Assembly (NCBI RefSeq): GCF_008831285.2
Contig: NC_045139.1
Coordinates: 1,284,204 to 1,348,203, forward strand
Reading direction: 5' to 3'
From: Nymphaea colorata
Lineage: Eukaryota > Streptophyta > Magnoliopsida > Nymphaeales > Nymphaeaceae
DNA length: 64,000 bases
The translations under genes were made by a program, and so were the position numbers. Positions 1 through 12,339 of the stretch are shown in pieces (position 1 is the first letter of the stretch; each line of letters opens with the position of its first letter). Below the pieces are notes generated by a model. That model saw only the letters and a program-made list of their open reading frames with translations. It had not been told where the DNA came from and made no database searches.

Positions 1-3000
1 AACGTCCCAACCATCAAGTTCAAAATGTCAAATGGTCAGTTTTAGGAGGTCATGTGTGAGACAGGTGTGTTAACTACGAAAAAACTCAGGTAGTAAAGAT
101 ACGATGAACCCCGTACAACAAGAGGGGAAGCAGTCCCGTGAGACATGGGAACTCCATATGGATCTTGACGAGACATCGTTCCTACCATCAAGTTGAAAAT
201 GTCAATTAAATGCACCTGAAATAAATTACTGACTGAAGACATAGCCGATGCAAGGCCAACTAGATGCGTCAGCATAATGGTTAGTTTTAGGAGGTTATGT
301 GTGAGACAAAAGTATTGACTATGAAAAAATTAGGGTAGGAAAAATACGATGAACCCCATACAACAAGGGGGGAAGCAGTCTTGTAAGACATGAGAACTGC
401 ATATAGATCTTGTTGAGGCAACGGCTATACCATCAAGTTCAAAATGTCAATCGAATACACTTGAAATAAATGACTGACTGAAGATATAGCCGATGCATGG
501 CCAACTAGATGCATCGGCATAATGGTCAGTTTTATGAGTTTAGGATGTTATGTGTGAGACAAAAGTATTATGAAAAAACTAGAGAAGGAAAGATGTGATG
601 AACCCCGTGCAACAAAAGGGAAAGCAGTTCCATAAGACATGGGAACTCTATATGGATCATGTTGAGGCAAAGTCCCTACCATGGTGTTGAAAATGTCAAT
701 CAAATACACTTGAAAAAGATAACCGATTGAAGACATGACCGATGCATGGCCAACTAGATGCATCGGTATGGTGGTCCTTTTTGGGAGGTTGAGTGTAAGA
801 CAAAAGTATTGACTATGAAAAAATTAAGGTAGGAATGATACGATGAACCCCGTACAACAAGTGGGAAAGCAGTCCCGTGAGACATGGTAGCTGCATATAG
901 ATCTTAATGAAGCAACGTCCCTATCATGAAGTTCAAAATGTCAATCAAATGCGCTTGAAATAAATGGCTGACTGAAGACATGGCCGATGCATGGCCAACT
1001 AGATGCATCGGCATGATGGTCCGTTTTAGGAGGTCATGTGTGTGACAAAAGTATTGACTATTAAAAAACTAAGGGAGGAAAGATACTATGAACCCCGTAC
1101 AACAAGAGGGGAAGTAGTCCCGTGAGACAGGGGAACTGCATATAGATCTTGATCAGGCAACGTCGCTACTATGAAGTTTAAAATGTCAATGGAATGCACT
1201 TGAAATAAGTGGCTGACTTACGACATATCTGGTGCATGGCCAACTAGATGCATCGGCTTAATGGTCAGTTTTAGGAGGTTATGTGTGCCAGAAAAGTATT
1301 GACTATGAAAAAACTAGGGTAAGAATGATACGATGTACCCCATACAACAAGATGGGAAACAGTCCCGTGAGACATGGGAACCACATATGGATATTGATGA
1401 GGCAACGTCTCTACCATCAAGTTGAAAATGTCAATCAAATGCATTTGAAATAAATGGCTCACTGACGACATAGCCGACCCATGGCCAACTATATGCGTCA
1501 GCATAATAGTTTGTTTTAGGAGGTTATGTGTGAGACAAAAGTATGAACTATGAAAAAATTGGGGTAGGAAAGATACGATGAACCCCATACAACAAGTGGG
1601 AAGCACTCTCGTGGGACATGGGAACTGCATATCGATCTTGATGAGGCAAAGTCCCTACCATCAAGTTCAAAATGTCTATCAAATGCACTTCAAATAAATG
1701 GCTGACTGAAGGCATAGTGGATCCATGGCCAAGTAAATGCATTGGCAATGATGGCCAGTTTTGGGCGGTTATGTGTGAGACAAAAGTATTGACTATTAAA
1801 AATCTAGGGTGTGGAAGATAAGATGAACCCCGTACAACAAGAGGGGAAGTAGTACTGTGAGACATGAGAACTACATTTGGATATTGATAAGGCAACGTCC
1901 CTACCATCAAGTTTAAATTGTTAATCACATTTACTTGAAAAAAATGGCCGATTGAAGACATGGTCGATGCGTGGCCAACTAGATGCATCGGCATAATGGT
2001 CTGTTTTAGGAGGTTATGTGTGAGACAAAAGTATTGACTATGAAAAAACTAGGGTAGAAAAGATACGATGAACCCCATACGACAATAGGGGAAGCAATGC
2101 CGTGAGACATGAGAACTGCATATGGTCTTGATGAGGCAACATCACTACCATCAAGTTCAAAATGTCAATCAAATGCACTGAAATAAATGGCTGACTTAAG
2201 ATATATCCGTTGCATGGCCAACTATATGCATCAACATAATGGTTAGTTTTAGGTGGTTGTGTGTGAGACAAAAGTATTGACTATGAAAAAACTAGGGTAG
2301 GAATGATACGATGTACCCGTACGACAAGAGAGGAAATAGTCCCGTGAGGCATGGGAACCACATATGGATATTGATGAGGCAACGTCCCTACCATCAAGTT
2401 TAAAATATCAATCAAATGCACTTGAAATAATGGCTGACTGAAGACATGGCCGATGCATGGCCAACTAGATCACGCGACATGATTGTCAGTTTTAGGAGGT
2501 TATCTGTGAAACAAAAGTACTGGCTATTAAGAAACTATGGTAGGAAAGATACGATGGACCCCATACAACAAGAGAGGAAGCAGTCCCGTGAGACAGGGGA
2601 ACTGTATATAGATCTTGATGAGGCAATGTCCCTATCATATAGTTCAAAATGTCAATGAAATGCACTTGAATTAAATGGCTGATTGAGGACATTGCCGATG
2701 CATGGCCAACTAGATGCATCAGCATAATGGTCTGTTTTAGGAAGTTATGTGTGAGACAAAAGTAAAAACTAGTGAAGAAAAGATACGATGAACCCCGTAC
2801 AACAAGAGGGGAAGGAGTCCCGTGAGAGATGAGAACTGCATATGGATCTTTGTGAGGTTTCGTCCCTACCATGAAGTTCAAAATGTCAATCAAATGCATT
2901 TAAAATAAATGACTGACTGAAGACATAGCTGATGCATGACCAACTAAATGCATCGGCATGATGGTGAGTTTTGGGAGGTTATGTGTGAGACAAAAGTATT

Positions 3001-3045
3001 GATTATGAAAAAACTGGGGTATGAAGGATACGATAAACCCCGATC
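1..3045. repeat. Satellite-like tandem array, ~245-bp unit, about 12 copies
   Basis: A unit with conserved blocks (GGCCAACTAGATGC, GTGTGAGACAAAAGTATTGA, GATACGATGAACCCC, TCAAGTTCAAAATGTCAAT) recurs with great regularity. The GGCCAACTAGATGC block begins near 254, 499, 748, 993, 1238, 1483, 1727, 1973, 2216, 2459, 2704 and 2938, so the spacing is 243-249 bp except for a shorter last unit. The copies differ by scattered substitutions and small indels. The array is cut by the left window edge and breaks off around 3045 in the middle of a unit, after GATAAACCCCG. Minus-strand reading frames of up to 148 codons occur by chance and show no protein family. No promoter or retroelement sequence is visible inside. 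The unit length fits a plant satellite. Confidence 0.93.
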
Positions 3046-3613
3046 AAATGTGGACTCACTCTTGTGACCCTTTTCCTCAGCCATGGCAGTTTAAAAAAAT
3101 TTGTTGCCAAAACAATATTCAGCAGCTAGGGATGCATGACCAAGAAATTCCAACAATCAACAACCATCAGGTAACTCCAACAATTAACATCTACTCACAC
3201 TTTAAGCAATAATCAGTTGTAAAGATCCAATCATTGATCAAATAGGATCTGGCCAACAAAATCAAATCTGGTTCTCTGTCTTTAATGCAGATAAACTCCA
3301 TGATCTAAATATTATATCCAAGTGACACAACTAGCAGTATCATAAATCCAATGATAGGATCACCACAATCAGCAAACAAGAACTCAGATTAGATGTCAAC
3401 TGCAACAACTAACAGAAATCCTCTAGACCTGATGTCTATTTCATGAAGAAAATTTCAGATCTGAAAAAAACTGAACTAACATCGTCAATAACATGTGAGG
3501 GCTGCACTAGACGACTTATGAACAACCCACCCAATTTGGACTGTGTTGAAAGACCTCAGATCTTCCATGGCTTAGAAATCTTTTTGCAGCTCACCATTTG
3601 TGATCCATGACCA

Positions 3614-3898
3614 TTGACAACAAGAACACGAACTAGAGAAGTCTGCTCATTGCTCCATAACAATCAGCAGCAATCAGATCCCTTATCATCAACGAATGGC
3701 TACCTCCTTGCAGCAATCAGGCGTGTAACAAGAAAAAAAAGGAAAGTAGCGAAGAGAGTAGTGGAATTGCCTTATGATTTCACTAGGAAAAGCATAGTAG
3801 GGGCAGGCATATCTACTGCAAATTGTGGCAATCTATTGCTTACATCAAGGAAATGTCTTAGTTTCTGCTACGAGTTGTTTGGGAATAGCACCTTTTAA
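3614..3898 (+). other. Open frame of unknown significance in gene-like region
   Basis: A 94-codon open frame beside the satellite array, with a basic stretch (RRVTRKKRKVAKR, about residues 36-48) that could act as a nuclear localisation signal. I recognise no domain. Composition here is less AT-rich than in the surrounding intergenic DNA. It may be an exon of an unidentified gene or chance, and no matching splice partner was found. Low confidence. Confidence 0.15.
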
Positions 3899-4174
3899 CT
3901 ATAGATAAACTATTTGTACCTTTACTAGTAACCTGTGGGTGCAAGTCTTCAGTTGAGTTCATGTGGAGAAATCTCAAATATCCTGTCTCCATGGTCATTG
4001 ATGGTACATTTCTGCAGGTCTCAGTGACAGGTACATATGCAATAGATAGTGGTGATCTTATGCTTTTCTACTTTGAATAATTTTTGCAAATGTTTCGGCT
4101 TTTTGGTCACTCGTTTAACATTTTATGTTGTTGCAAGACAATACTCAAGATGGCATTGACTGGATGAGGGTTGA

Positions 4175-4294
4175 TTTGAAGATAATGAAGATTACGTATA
4201 TCTGTTTGAGAAGGTACATGCAAACGCGGTCTCTATACACATTTTTGAAGAAAAGATCGGTTATAAGCTTGACATTTCTAGGGCAAGGAAATAA
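4175..4294 (+). other. Exon-like block ending in a stop, unidentified
   Basis: Thirty-nine codons from FEDNEDYVYLF to DISRARK and a TAA stop. The reading looks protein-like: charged and aromatic residues alternate and there are few low-complexity runs. The frame is closed upstream by a TGA at 4172, and the overlapping frame in front reads DNTQDGIDWMRVDL, so this could be a terminal exon or a frameshifted relic. I do not recognise the family. Confidence 0.2.
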
Positions 4295-4940
4295 CAAGTT
4301 AATAACCATTTTCTTGCATTCTCACGATGTTGTCTGTGCCAACGTACCATGTTTAATGTACTATTAAGACAATTACTATGCCTGCCTGTGCACCAAATGA
4401 GGGGAGAGGTGCTTAAAAGGAGTTCTTAGTGAAACATTTTGATTATCTAGGTAACTGCCCTTACCAAATAATCAACACAATGTGAAGATTAGTTAAAGTG
4501 CATAAAAGAACAGAAAAATTGCCATATAATCAACACGATGTGAAAATTATTTAAAGTGCATAAACAAGTGCAAAAAGCAAAGCTTGGATGTTAACTGAAG
4601 TAAAAGATGCTCGTATTTAATATGGTATGATAAAGGTGTCCTTGTCATATGTAAATTAAATTGTAAATTATAGCTCAAACAAGTGACCCATTTTTTCCTG
4701 AATTGGTCTTTTATTTCCAATTTCGTGGATCTAAATAGATGCTGCAATAAAGCCTGCACTTCCTATAGCTTTTTTTTTTGTTCCTTTTTTTTACCCTTTT
4801 TCCTTTTAATATAAATACTTAGTGTTTACCTTCTTGACTTTTTGATATCTTGGTTTGTCTGTAGTTCTTGACAGACATAATAAGGACGTCATGTGTTTGT
4901 TCATGTTTTATTTATTTGAATCTTACATGATTTTCCACAG

Positions 4941-5047
4941 GTTTGAACCCATATGTAATAGGTGGATTCAGTGAACTGTGTTCATTTATGGGCCTTACTG
5001 CAACCCTTTTATCTGTAGGACTGGGCAAGTGCCCTGGCATTGTAAAG
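4941..5047 (+). other. Candidate internal exon encoding a hydrophobic segment, unidentified
   Basis: A good acceptor (TTTTCCACAG) is followed by a 107-nt open block reading LNPYVIGGFSEL then CSFMGLTATLLSVGLGK, ending at an AAAG/GTCTGA donor. The peptide resembles a membrane-spanning helix preceded by a loop. About 120 bp downstream, after another possible acceptor at ATATCAG, comes GGAAGLFFQAVLLIVTV and a stop, also hydrophobic. Together these could be the last exons of a small membrane protein gene. I cannot name the family and the upstream exons are not resolved. Confidence 0.3.
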
Positions 5048-7520
5048 GTCTGAGTAAACCACCTTCTACAGGCTATTACAGCCATAGATCTTGGCTTCTG
5101 TTTTTATATTTGCTTGTTCTCAATGAATAGACTTACATGGCAATTATGAAATGTACCATCACTTTTAGCATATCAGGGAGGTGCAGCAGGTCTGTTTTTC
5201 CAGGCTGTACTTCTTATTGTTACAGTTTAGCCGAGAGATAGGGTACCATGTATTTGGGAATAATAAAAGAAAAGAGATGGCCAGTAGTTTAATAATGGGA
5301 GAAGGCTGCTGAATTACTTGTTGCTGTACATCGTACTTTTGGCTGGCCTGCAGGTCAACTACTCATGTGGTCCATTTTTTTGGCTTTGATCTTATTGGCA
5401 GTTACTGGCCTACTCTATCTGACCGTTCTGGGAGGACTAAATGTTGATCAGCCTCGAAATCTGGCAAAATGTTACCACACAAAAAGAACTGAAAGAAAAG
5501 TTCTTCCCAAGTTATTCTTGCCCTTGTCTGTAGAACCGTAGATATTATAACAGAAGCTTTGGCATTTTAATATTCATAGCATTATCCAAAGGCATCATTT
5601 ATATAAAAGCGCTCAGATAAATGTCCTAATTTTCTCCTGTCAGCATTTGCGTAAGTTTCATCACTTAATTGTCATTTTTTCTAAAGATGCAGATGGTCAT
5701 GGTAGTTGGTCTCGCTTTTATTCGTTACTTCTTGTTCCTTCTACTCTTACCACTTGAGACTTAAATTGAGGATTTATGACTATATTACCTATTTGAAACA
5801 CCATATCTGCGAGCCACTTTATTTATGATCTTCGGAGCAGTAGAGCACATTTATTCTACATGATGCGAAATATTGAGCATCAACAAATGATTGTTATGTT
5901 AAAAGTGTATCAGCGTACTTTATCCATCGATGTGCTGCTAATGGTCGAAATGGCTGATATTAACAAACTAGTAAGTAACAGACATAAGCGAAATCTGAAC
6001 CGGGCAGGTTATTTCGTTGGTGCCCTGTTGAACTTGAGCGTTTTGTACCTTTTGCTGCGCATATATTAAGTTGGCGGCCGTGGGCTGGCCACTGCGCTGG
6101 ACGAGCGTGTGTCAGGGTGATGAACATTTTACAGCTTCATAGCGCCGTTGTAGCTTCAGAATTCCTATTTTCCTTGTTCTGTTAATTGTGGCTCTCCCAC
6201 TATATCAAATGCTATATAAGTGGGTAGTTTTTTGTGAAGATTTTCTGGTTCGAGACTCACAAAGCTTCTGGCATTCGAAGCAGAAAGGTTCCTACTGTTG
6301 AATATATTCCTTTCTTCCACATCATTGTGAAACTGCTTTTTGGATAGAAGGAAATTTCCTGCCTCACTGAAAAGGCACCTGTGATGCCTGTAACTACTTT
6401 CTAGTCCTGCTTATTCGTAGACCAGTCCTCTAACCCTGAACATTCCAGTGTATCATCATTTGGTACCACCGCAATGCCTAGTCGTGCTTCTCCATTAAAC
6501 GAATGTTTTACCATAACAATTAGCCCCTTGAAGTTCTAAGTCAGGTGGAGATGCATACAACATCGTGCGATCAGCAGGAATCTGCGTGGCTATACCCATG
6601 CTTGGCTTGGAGAAGTCTCGGTCTGCCTAGTTCTCCTTAGAAGTAGCATAGTGGTCTGTTCCAGTGAGGCTGGTGAGATGTTTAGATGCTGGAGGCCTGA
6701 CTGTGAAGCTGGGAGTCTAGGTCCAAATGCAAACCGTTGAAAGTGGTTATTAACAAACTAAGCATGATCTTAAATAACCTGTACATGATGGTTGAATCAG
6801 ATTATATCAGACTCAACCAATCTGGAGATGCCAAATGCTTCCGCATCAAACATTCCGGAGAGTTCCTCTGTAATTTTATTAATCATCAACCAAAAACCAA
6901 GTGTACAGAAGATGATACAAAAACATTTGCTGCACAAAACCAAAGGGCCAATCTAACTACAGCCTACAGCAATGGTAACATGAACAGCGTCTGCACGTCC
7001 GGGTTGACAAAAAAGATGCAGAAACGAAAAAGAAATTACAGCAAAATTGCAGGAGTCTTTATACTCGACCCTCTACTCTGAATACCCATTTGAAGTCAAT
7101 GTAACCATTTCTCGGTGTTAGAACTGATTTCTATCCAGAGGCAGTGAGTGAAATCAGAAGTTTGCAGAGCTAAGCACAGCATTTCTGGAGATGCCAAATG
7201 CTTGGTTTCAAAGTTTCAGTCTCCAATATCAGTTTGGCTCAAGCATCGCACTTCTTCGTTTGGCTTCTATACTCCAGGATCAATTTTTCAGGATTTAATA
7301 TATGCTCCGCGAGGTCGTCCGGGTGATTCAGACTACAACGTTCCCACAGTACAAATCTGTAGGCCTTATATTTTGTTCAAATTCAAATTGCCCTATGTGA
7401 CAAGTAGCAAGTCTGCTCAAAGTAACTCATGTTGGAAGCGGTAGACATTCTTATCTGTGCATGTCTGTGTGTGAAAGAGGAGAGAGAGAGAGTATTGATC
7501 TCACTTTGTGCATCTTTCCT
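5048..7520. other. Gene-free stretch with transcript-like composition
   Basis: No recognisable coding exon is found here. A 19-bp direct repeat (CTGGAGATGCCAAATGCTT) occurs near 6824 and 7184. A short (GA)n run lies near 7480-7490. The open frames at 5860-6069, 6737-7081 and 7148-7444 show no family signature and are probably chance or untranslated sequence. Confidence 0.4.
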
Positions 7521-7523
7521 TTT

Positions 7524-7787
7524 TTAATCCATAACTGTTTCTGCAATTAGAGATTCTCCGCAAATTGTGCAAATAGAAAAAGCGTTAGGCAAATTGGTCC
7601 ATCGACCACTCACCAACTTGGTCCCTCCACTAATTGTAGCAAAACCTTTTATACAATGCAAAAGTTTACAATACCCATGACACAGTGGCATCCCTTCAGA
7701 AGGTTCCAGGTCAATCTCATTATGCTCCAGTGTACAACAGACATCACGGGATGTAACTATCCCCAAGTAAGCCCCAACTGCCATCAC
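7524..7787 (-). other. Possible terminal exon of an unidentified gene
   Basis: An 87-codon minus-strand frame reading GAYLGIVTSRDVC near its start and containing paired cysteines (CHGYC and CTIC), as in small zinc-binding tails. It ends in a TAA stop at 7524-7526. It could be the last exon of the gene suggested by the block at 8030-8182, but the splice phases do not join directly, so another exon would be needed between them. The GAYLGI start faintly recalls the C-terminus of plant Mediator subunit MED16; the rest does not follow that family, so I make no assignment. Confidence 0.25.
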
Positions 7788-8029
7788 ATCAAAAAATTCT
7801 CTAACATATAGCAGCTCCTTAAAGAAATTTCACAAATAAGAAGTTCTTTAACACATCGAGTTGAATCAAGTTTGTATTAGCTAGTTCGCCTAATTTCTTT
7901 GGTTCCAAAGCCAAATTAACCAACTTTAGACCCTGTGCTACTAGTTGAACATGTCAAGTATGGAAGGATGACTCCACGTAAAAAGTGTCCAGCAACTCTC
8001 AAGACTCTGTATTCTCATACTACACAGAC

Positions 8030-8182
8030 CTTTGATGACGGGTCACATCCTGCATAAACCTCCAAACCTGGCTGGTCAAGCTCATCTTCCTTGAAGCATG
8101 CACACCTCTGACTTATTTTTCCTGTTAAGGCTATATCTCCAGGCCTTTGAACTAATCTTGGATAGCCATCATCACACCAAAC
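8030..8182 (-). other. Candidate internal exon (phase 0), unidentified
   Basis: On the minus strand a TTTTGTTCAG acceptor is followed by exactly 51 codons (VWCDDGYPRLVQRPG to VYAGCDPSSK) and an AAAG/GTCTGT donor, phase 0 at both ends. The peptide is cysteine-containing, acidic and free of low complexity, which favours a real exon. Open minus-strand sequence continues upstream to about 8495 (HLSHFFLKEFVSNEG and SSWQLVLGGFVMSFPVVYQ), probably part of a preceding exon. The gene is not recognised. Confidence 0.35.
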
Positions 8183-8499
8183 CTGAACAAAAGACATCCA
8201 CAACACAAACAAGTTCAAAGGTATACTTTGCAATATCGCCTCCACAAGGAGAATGTGAAATACTAGTGTCAGGTTTAACGCATTTGCACACCAAATCTTG
8301 GTAAACCACAGGAAAGGACATGACAAAACCACCCAGTACCAGCTGCCAAGATGATTGATGAGATTGGGCTTTTAAGGCCTGCTTCGTAACCAGTGGTGCT
8401 TCTACTTGAAAGGATAAAAGAGAGCCTTCGTTTGAAACAAATTCTTTAAGAAAAAAATGGCTCAGATGGATTCCTGACTGTATCATCATTTTCAATATA

Positions 8500-9058
8500 C
8501 CAGAAACAGACTACAGGAACCATAGGCTTCATCTCTGTAGGGGAAAAATGTTTCATAAGAACTTGAAACTTTAAGAAGTAAATTAAGAATCAGCTAACAT
8601 AAAAAACTTTTGCCCGTGTATATATGTAAGAAAATTTAGTAGTTTGCATGCATAGCATAATGTGAGGTGCCTAGGAGAAGATCGCATCATAGATCTTACA
8701 GATCTGCAATAAGATATCCGTATCAAATAATTAATCCAAATCCACTATCATAAATTTCTCCCCTAGAAGTGTAGAAGGCAAGCAGAAGACCCATTCATTT
8801 TAAATACGGCGTCAATGTAAGTGTTTTAATTGCCAAATAAAAGTCCACAGAAGAAACAAGCAGGAAAAAACTTATAAATCTAAATTCGAGACATGTAATC
8901 AATTTATGCAAACCTAGGAGTCGGTTTATTTCATTTTTACAACGTTGTCCCAGTCAGGCTGTATCGGCTGATGCATTTTGACCCGATTTATTTTTCTTTT
9001 CAAATCTTATTATTGTTTAATTAAGTGGCTTATTTTAATTTGAGGGATTCAAAGTTTT

Positions 9059-9119
<61 letters not shown>

Positions 9120-10040
9120 TGTAAAGATGTTAAATAGCAAAAAACATATGAGTGTTTTGAATCACTTTAAAGATTGAGGTAGATTTATGAAATAGAAAAA
9201 CACATGAATCTGCATTGAAGTATTAACGGTGATTCTCAAACATTCAAAACATGTACACACCCTTTCTAATAAATATAAGTACACAAACCACCACACTTAG
9301 ATTTGTTAGTTTTTTTGCTTTTCATAGATGGCAGTTCATCCAAACCAATAAACATATATCTTCTATCAAGTAGGAATTTTGGTAGTTGGAAGAAAACCTT
9401 TTAAAGTGTGTTTGAATGTAAAATCTTTTCAATTGTCTTGAAATATTTGATATCCGAGCAAGACAGCGGCGGAGCCACATGTGAGCCTGTGTCTGCAACT
9501 ACTCAATGGCTCTACAAGATTTGAGTTGATAATGAAGCTGAAACTGGGTCCAGCCATATAAGGTGCCCCTAGTGGGTCTAGGTTTGTATCCAGGAGCTTT
9601 AGTCATGGCGACCCTTTAGGCTTAAGGGTTGTTTGGTAGCTGTAACAAATTGTTACTGTAGGGCAGGTTCACGGAACTTTGAAATGTAATGTTATATGAA
9701 TTCGGTTCGATTTTTTAAACAAGTTTATTAAATAAGAACAGTTTGTTATTGTTGTCAAAAGGCCTATCGAGCCAAACATTTGTGGCCCTTGCACTGGATG
9801 AAGATGATCAAAGTGCTCCCGATAGTTGAATAGAGGACCAAAAGAGAAACATATAAAATATTCATCTTATAAAATTACCAAAATGTCCCTTTATTAAAAA
9901 GTGGAAACATGTCTTCTTATGTTAATGACATAACACATGATATAAGTTGCCTTGAAGATATGGTCTTAAATCCACAATTCTCAAAATATTAAAGAGCCCA
10001 AAGATGGCGATGGTCATCGGGTGATCGAGATGGTCAATCC
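8500..10040. repeat. AT-rich intergenic DNA with (AT)25 microsatellite
   Basis: No coding signal. An uninterrupted (AT)n run occupies 9067-9116. Near 9466-9510 there is a GCGGAGCCACATGTG block of the kind that recurs beside the GTGTGGGCA palindromes elsewhere in the window, probably a decayed transposable element. Confidence 0.6.
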
Positions 10041-10262
10041 CACCGCCCGAAGTGAAGCTCGAAGGCCCCCCCATTCCCCCTGCCTCTGGGGTCTTGAGTT
10101 GCATTGGTGTCAGTGATAGAACGGAACACCCTTTAACTTGGATGCCGCGCCCTACCGCCTTAAGACACATGAGCATAACGTTCACGAGAATCAAACTAAA
10201 GACCTACCTTATACAAGCCTTTAACCTGACCAGCTATGCTATGCCCCTTGAGGCTGACTAAC
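10040..10262 (-). mobile_element. SINE-like element, copy A
   Basis: Read on the minus strand, the element starts near 10262 with CCTCAAGGGGCATAGC, then TAGCTGGTCAGG (resembling a pol III A box) and, about 45 bases later, AGTTTGATTCTCG (B-box-like). The body matches the copy at 52915-53118 in the same order: a GTTAAAGGGT block, then CAAGACCCCAGAGGCAG against GAACCCTAGGGACAG. The layout fits a tRNA-derived SINE of roughly 220 bp. No clear target-site duplication was found. Confidence 0.6.
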
Positions 10263-12251
10263 AACGACGACTGACTAAAAATATATCATTTCAAAAATAA
10301 AAGAAATATATAAAAAATAACTAAAATAATGAGTCCCATTTATAATTTGGCAACTTTGTATTGACCATTGAATCAAATCAATTTATACACGGATCTGATT
10401 TTAATCAACTGATTCAAGCGGTTTCATAAAGCTCAATTGATTCAAGCGGTTTCATAAAGCAGACATTATATAGCGTCAAGCTCGAGCTCAACTCACTTAA
10501 TTCGTTTATGTTAAGTTTGTGTTGTTTTCTTTACTTGTTTAACTCAGTTTAATTGATGATCTTTTAACTATTTTCTCCTTATATTTCAGCATTCATAATG
10601 TAGTCGACCCGACTTGAGTTTAAACAAGCCGAGTTCTTATAACTCAACTTGACTTGTTTAACATTTCAACCACACATTTGAGCTCAAGCTCGATTTGTTT
10701 ATAAACAATTCAAGCTTGAGTTGAGTTTTAACCATTGTCACAAAAAAAAAATAAATGTACGAATATTATACAGCGAGAAATTTATTGAGTATAATACGGT
10801 AAAGTTGCATATCTCAAGAATATCTCTCGAAAATCTCGGCAATTTTTTTTTTAAAATTAAAATTTTTAATAAATCTTGGAAATTATAAAAAAATAAAAAT
10901 TCATAAAAAAGTACGAAAAATGATGTATAATATGCACATAATACGCATTTTTTCATGTTTTTTACTTTTTGATGTTTTTTAAAAAGACGCATTTTTTCAT
11001 ATTTTATAGGCTGACTGTGTTTTAGTGTATTATATGTGTCTTTTTCGAATAACTTTTAATTGTTTATAAGTCACATTTCCATTTTTAATTTTTTTTAATG
11101 AAACTTTTAGTGTGCAGTTGTGGGCGGTGGCCCATACCAGCCTCCATGTATCTCCGCCACTCTCTACACAATCTAGAGTAAGGATGTAGAGTGATCTAAC
11201 GACAATGCATGTGCATGAGCAGGCATAATGCATGACCAATAAATTACACAATCCAAGATATAAACATCTTTTCATATCTTTTTAATGGGCCGAACTCTTT
11301 GCAATAATTTTGATAATGGTGTAAAGATGAAATTGATCACTCATTCAATATTGATCACAAAGGTGTTAGTACTTCTACAGGAAACCAAATTGCACTAAAT
11401 ATCTTGGGACTCCAAGGGTCCCATAGAGCAAACATGGTCATTAATAGGCTAGGTCCATGTGGTTTCTTGTTTTCGGGACCCACCATTGGAAGGTTTGTGA
11501 AATAGATAAGGTATCAGCTCTATAATTTAGTCACAGACTGATATATATGTGTCAGTTCTATTCAAGTCACGATCATTGCTGCTTTTTTTGTCGTAGCTTG
11601 TGACATCTACAAGAAATAAAACATGCAGTAGCTAACAAATGCCACCTTTTCAATAGCCTGTAAAACTTACGCTTTCAATATATATATATATATATATATA
11701 TAAAGACCTATTGAAATTCGTTATTAATATTTTTTTTTGAAATTCCACCTTATAGATATGATCTGTGATTTGACGAGATTAAGTTAATTGGTCTTCCTAC
11801 TTAAATAATTTTTTCTAATAGTAAAAAAATGAATGGCTCTTATAACATCAAGAATTTGGTACAATAACAATCATTTTTTTTTTACAAAAATGACTTGAAC
11901 TTGAGCATCATTATGTTAAATTAGTGTTTATAAACACATTAAAATGTTCATATTTTGTTTAAAACACTTTTTAGCATGAATTCAAGATATTTGATTTTTA
12001 CTCTTATCCAAGTGGTCTGGTACCAACCAATATTATATATATATATATTGAATAAATGATAACTCTTACTATAGTCAAAGTTACCTGACCATCTAACCAG
12101 GGCTATCCTTTTGATGGAGATGTATGGTTGAGAGAAAAACATAGAGAAAAAAGTGAAAATTAATATTAAATGACAAAAATATCGTGTTGGATCGAACGAT
12201 TCTAATTAGATGGCGAGGTGACTCTAAAAAGGTAGAATCACCCATGCAATT

Positions 12252-12339
<88 letters not shown>

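Noticed and set aside
42-2899. Several minus-strand frames of 70-148 codons
   Set aside because: They all lie in the 245-bp satellite and resemble one another only because the repeat units do. No domain and no promoter.
1-3045. CRISPR-like repeat array
   Set aside because: The units are contiguous 245-bp repeats without unique spacers, in a plant genome.
7524-7787. Assignment of this open frame to Mediator subunit MED16
   Set aside because: Only the GAYLGI segment and loose cysteine pairing resemble it. The neighbouring exon-like block does not match, so similarity is too slight.
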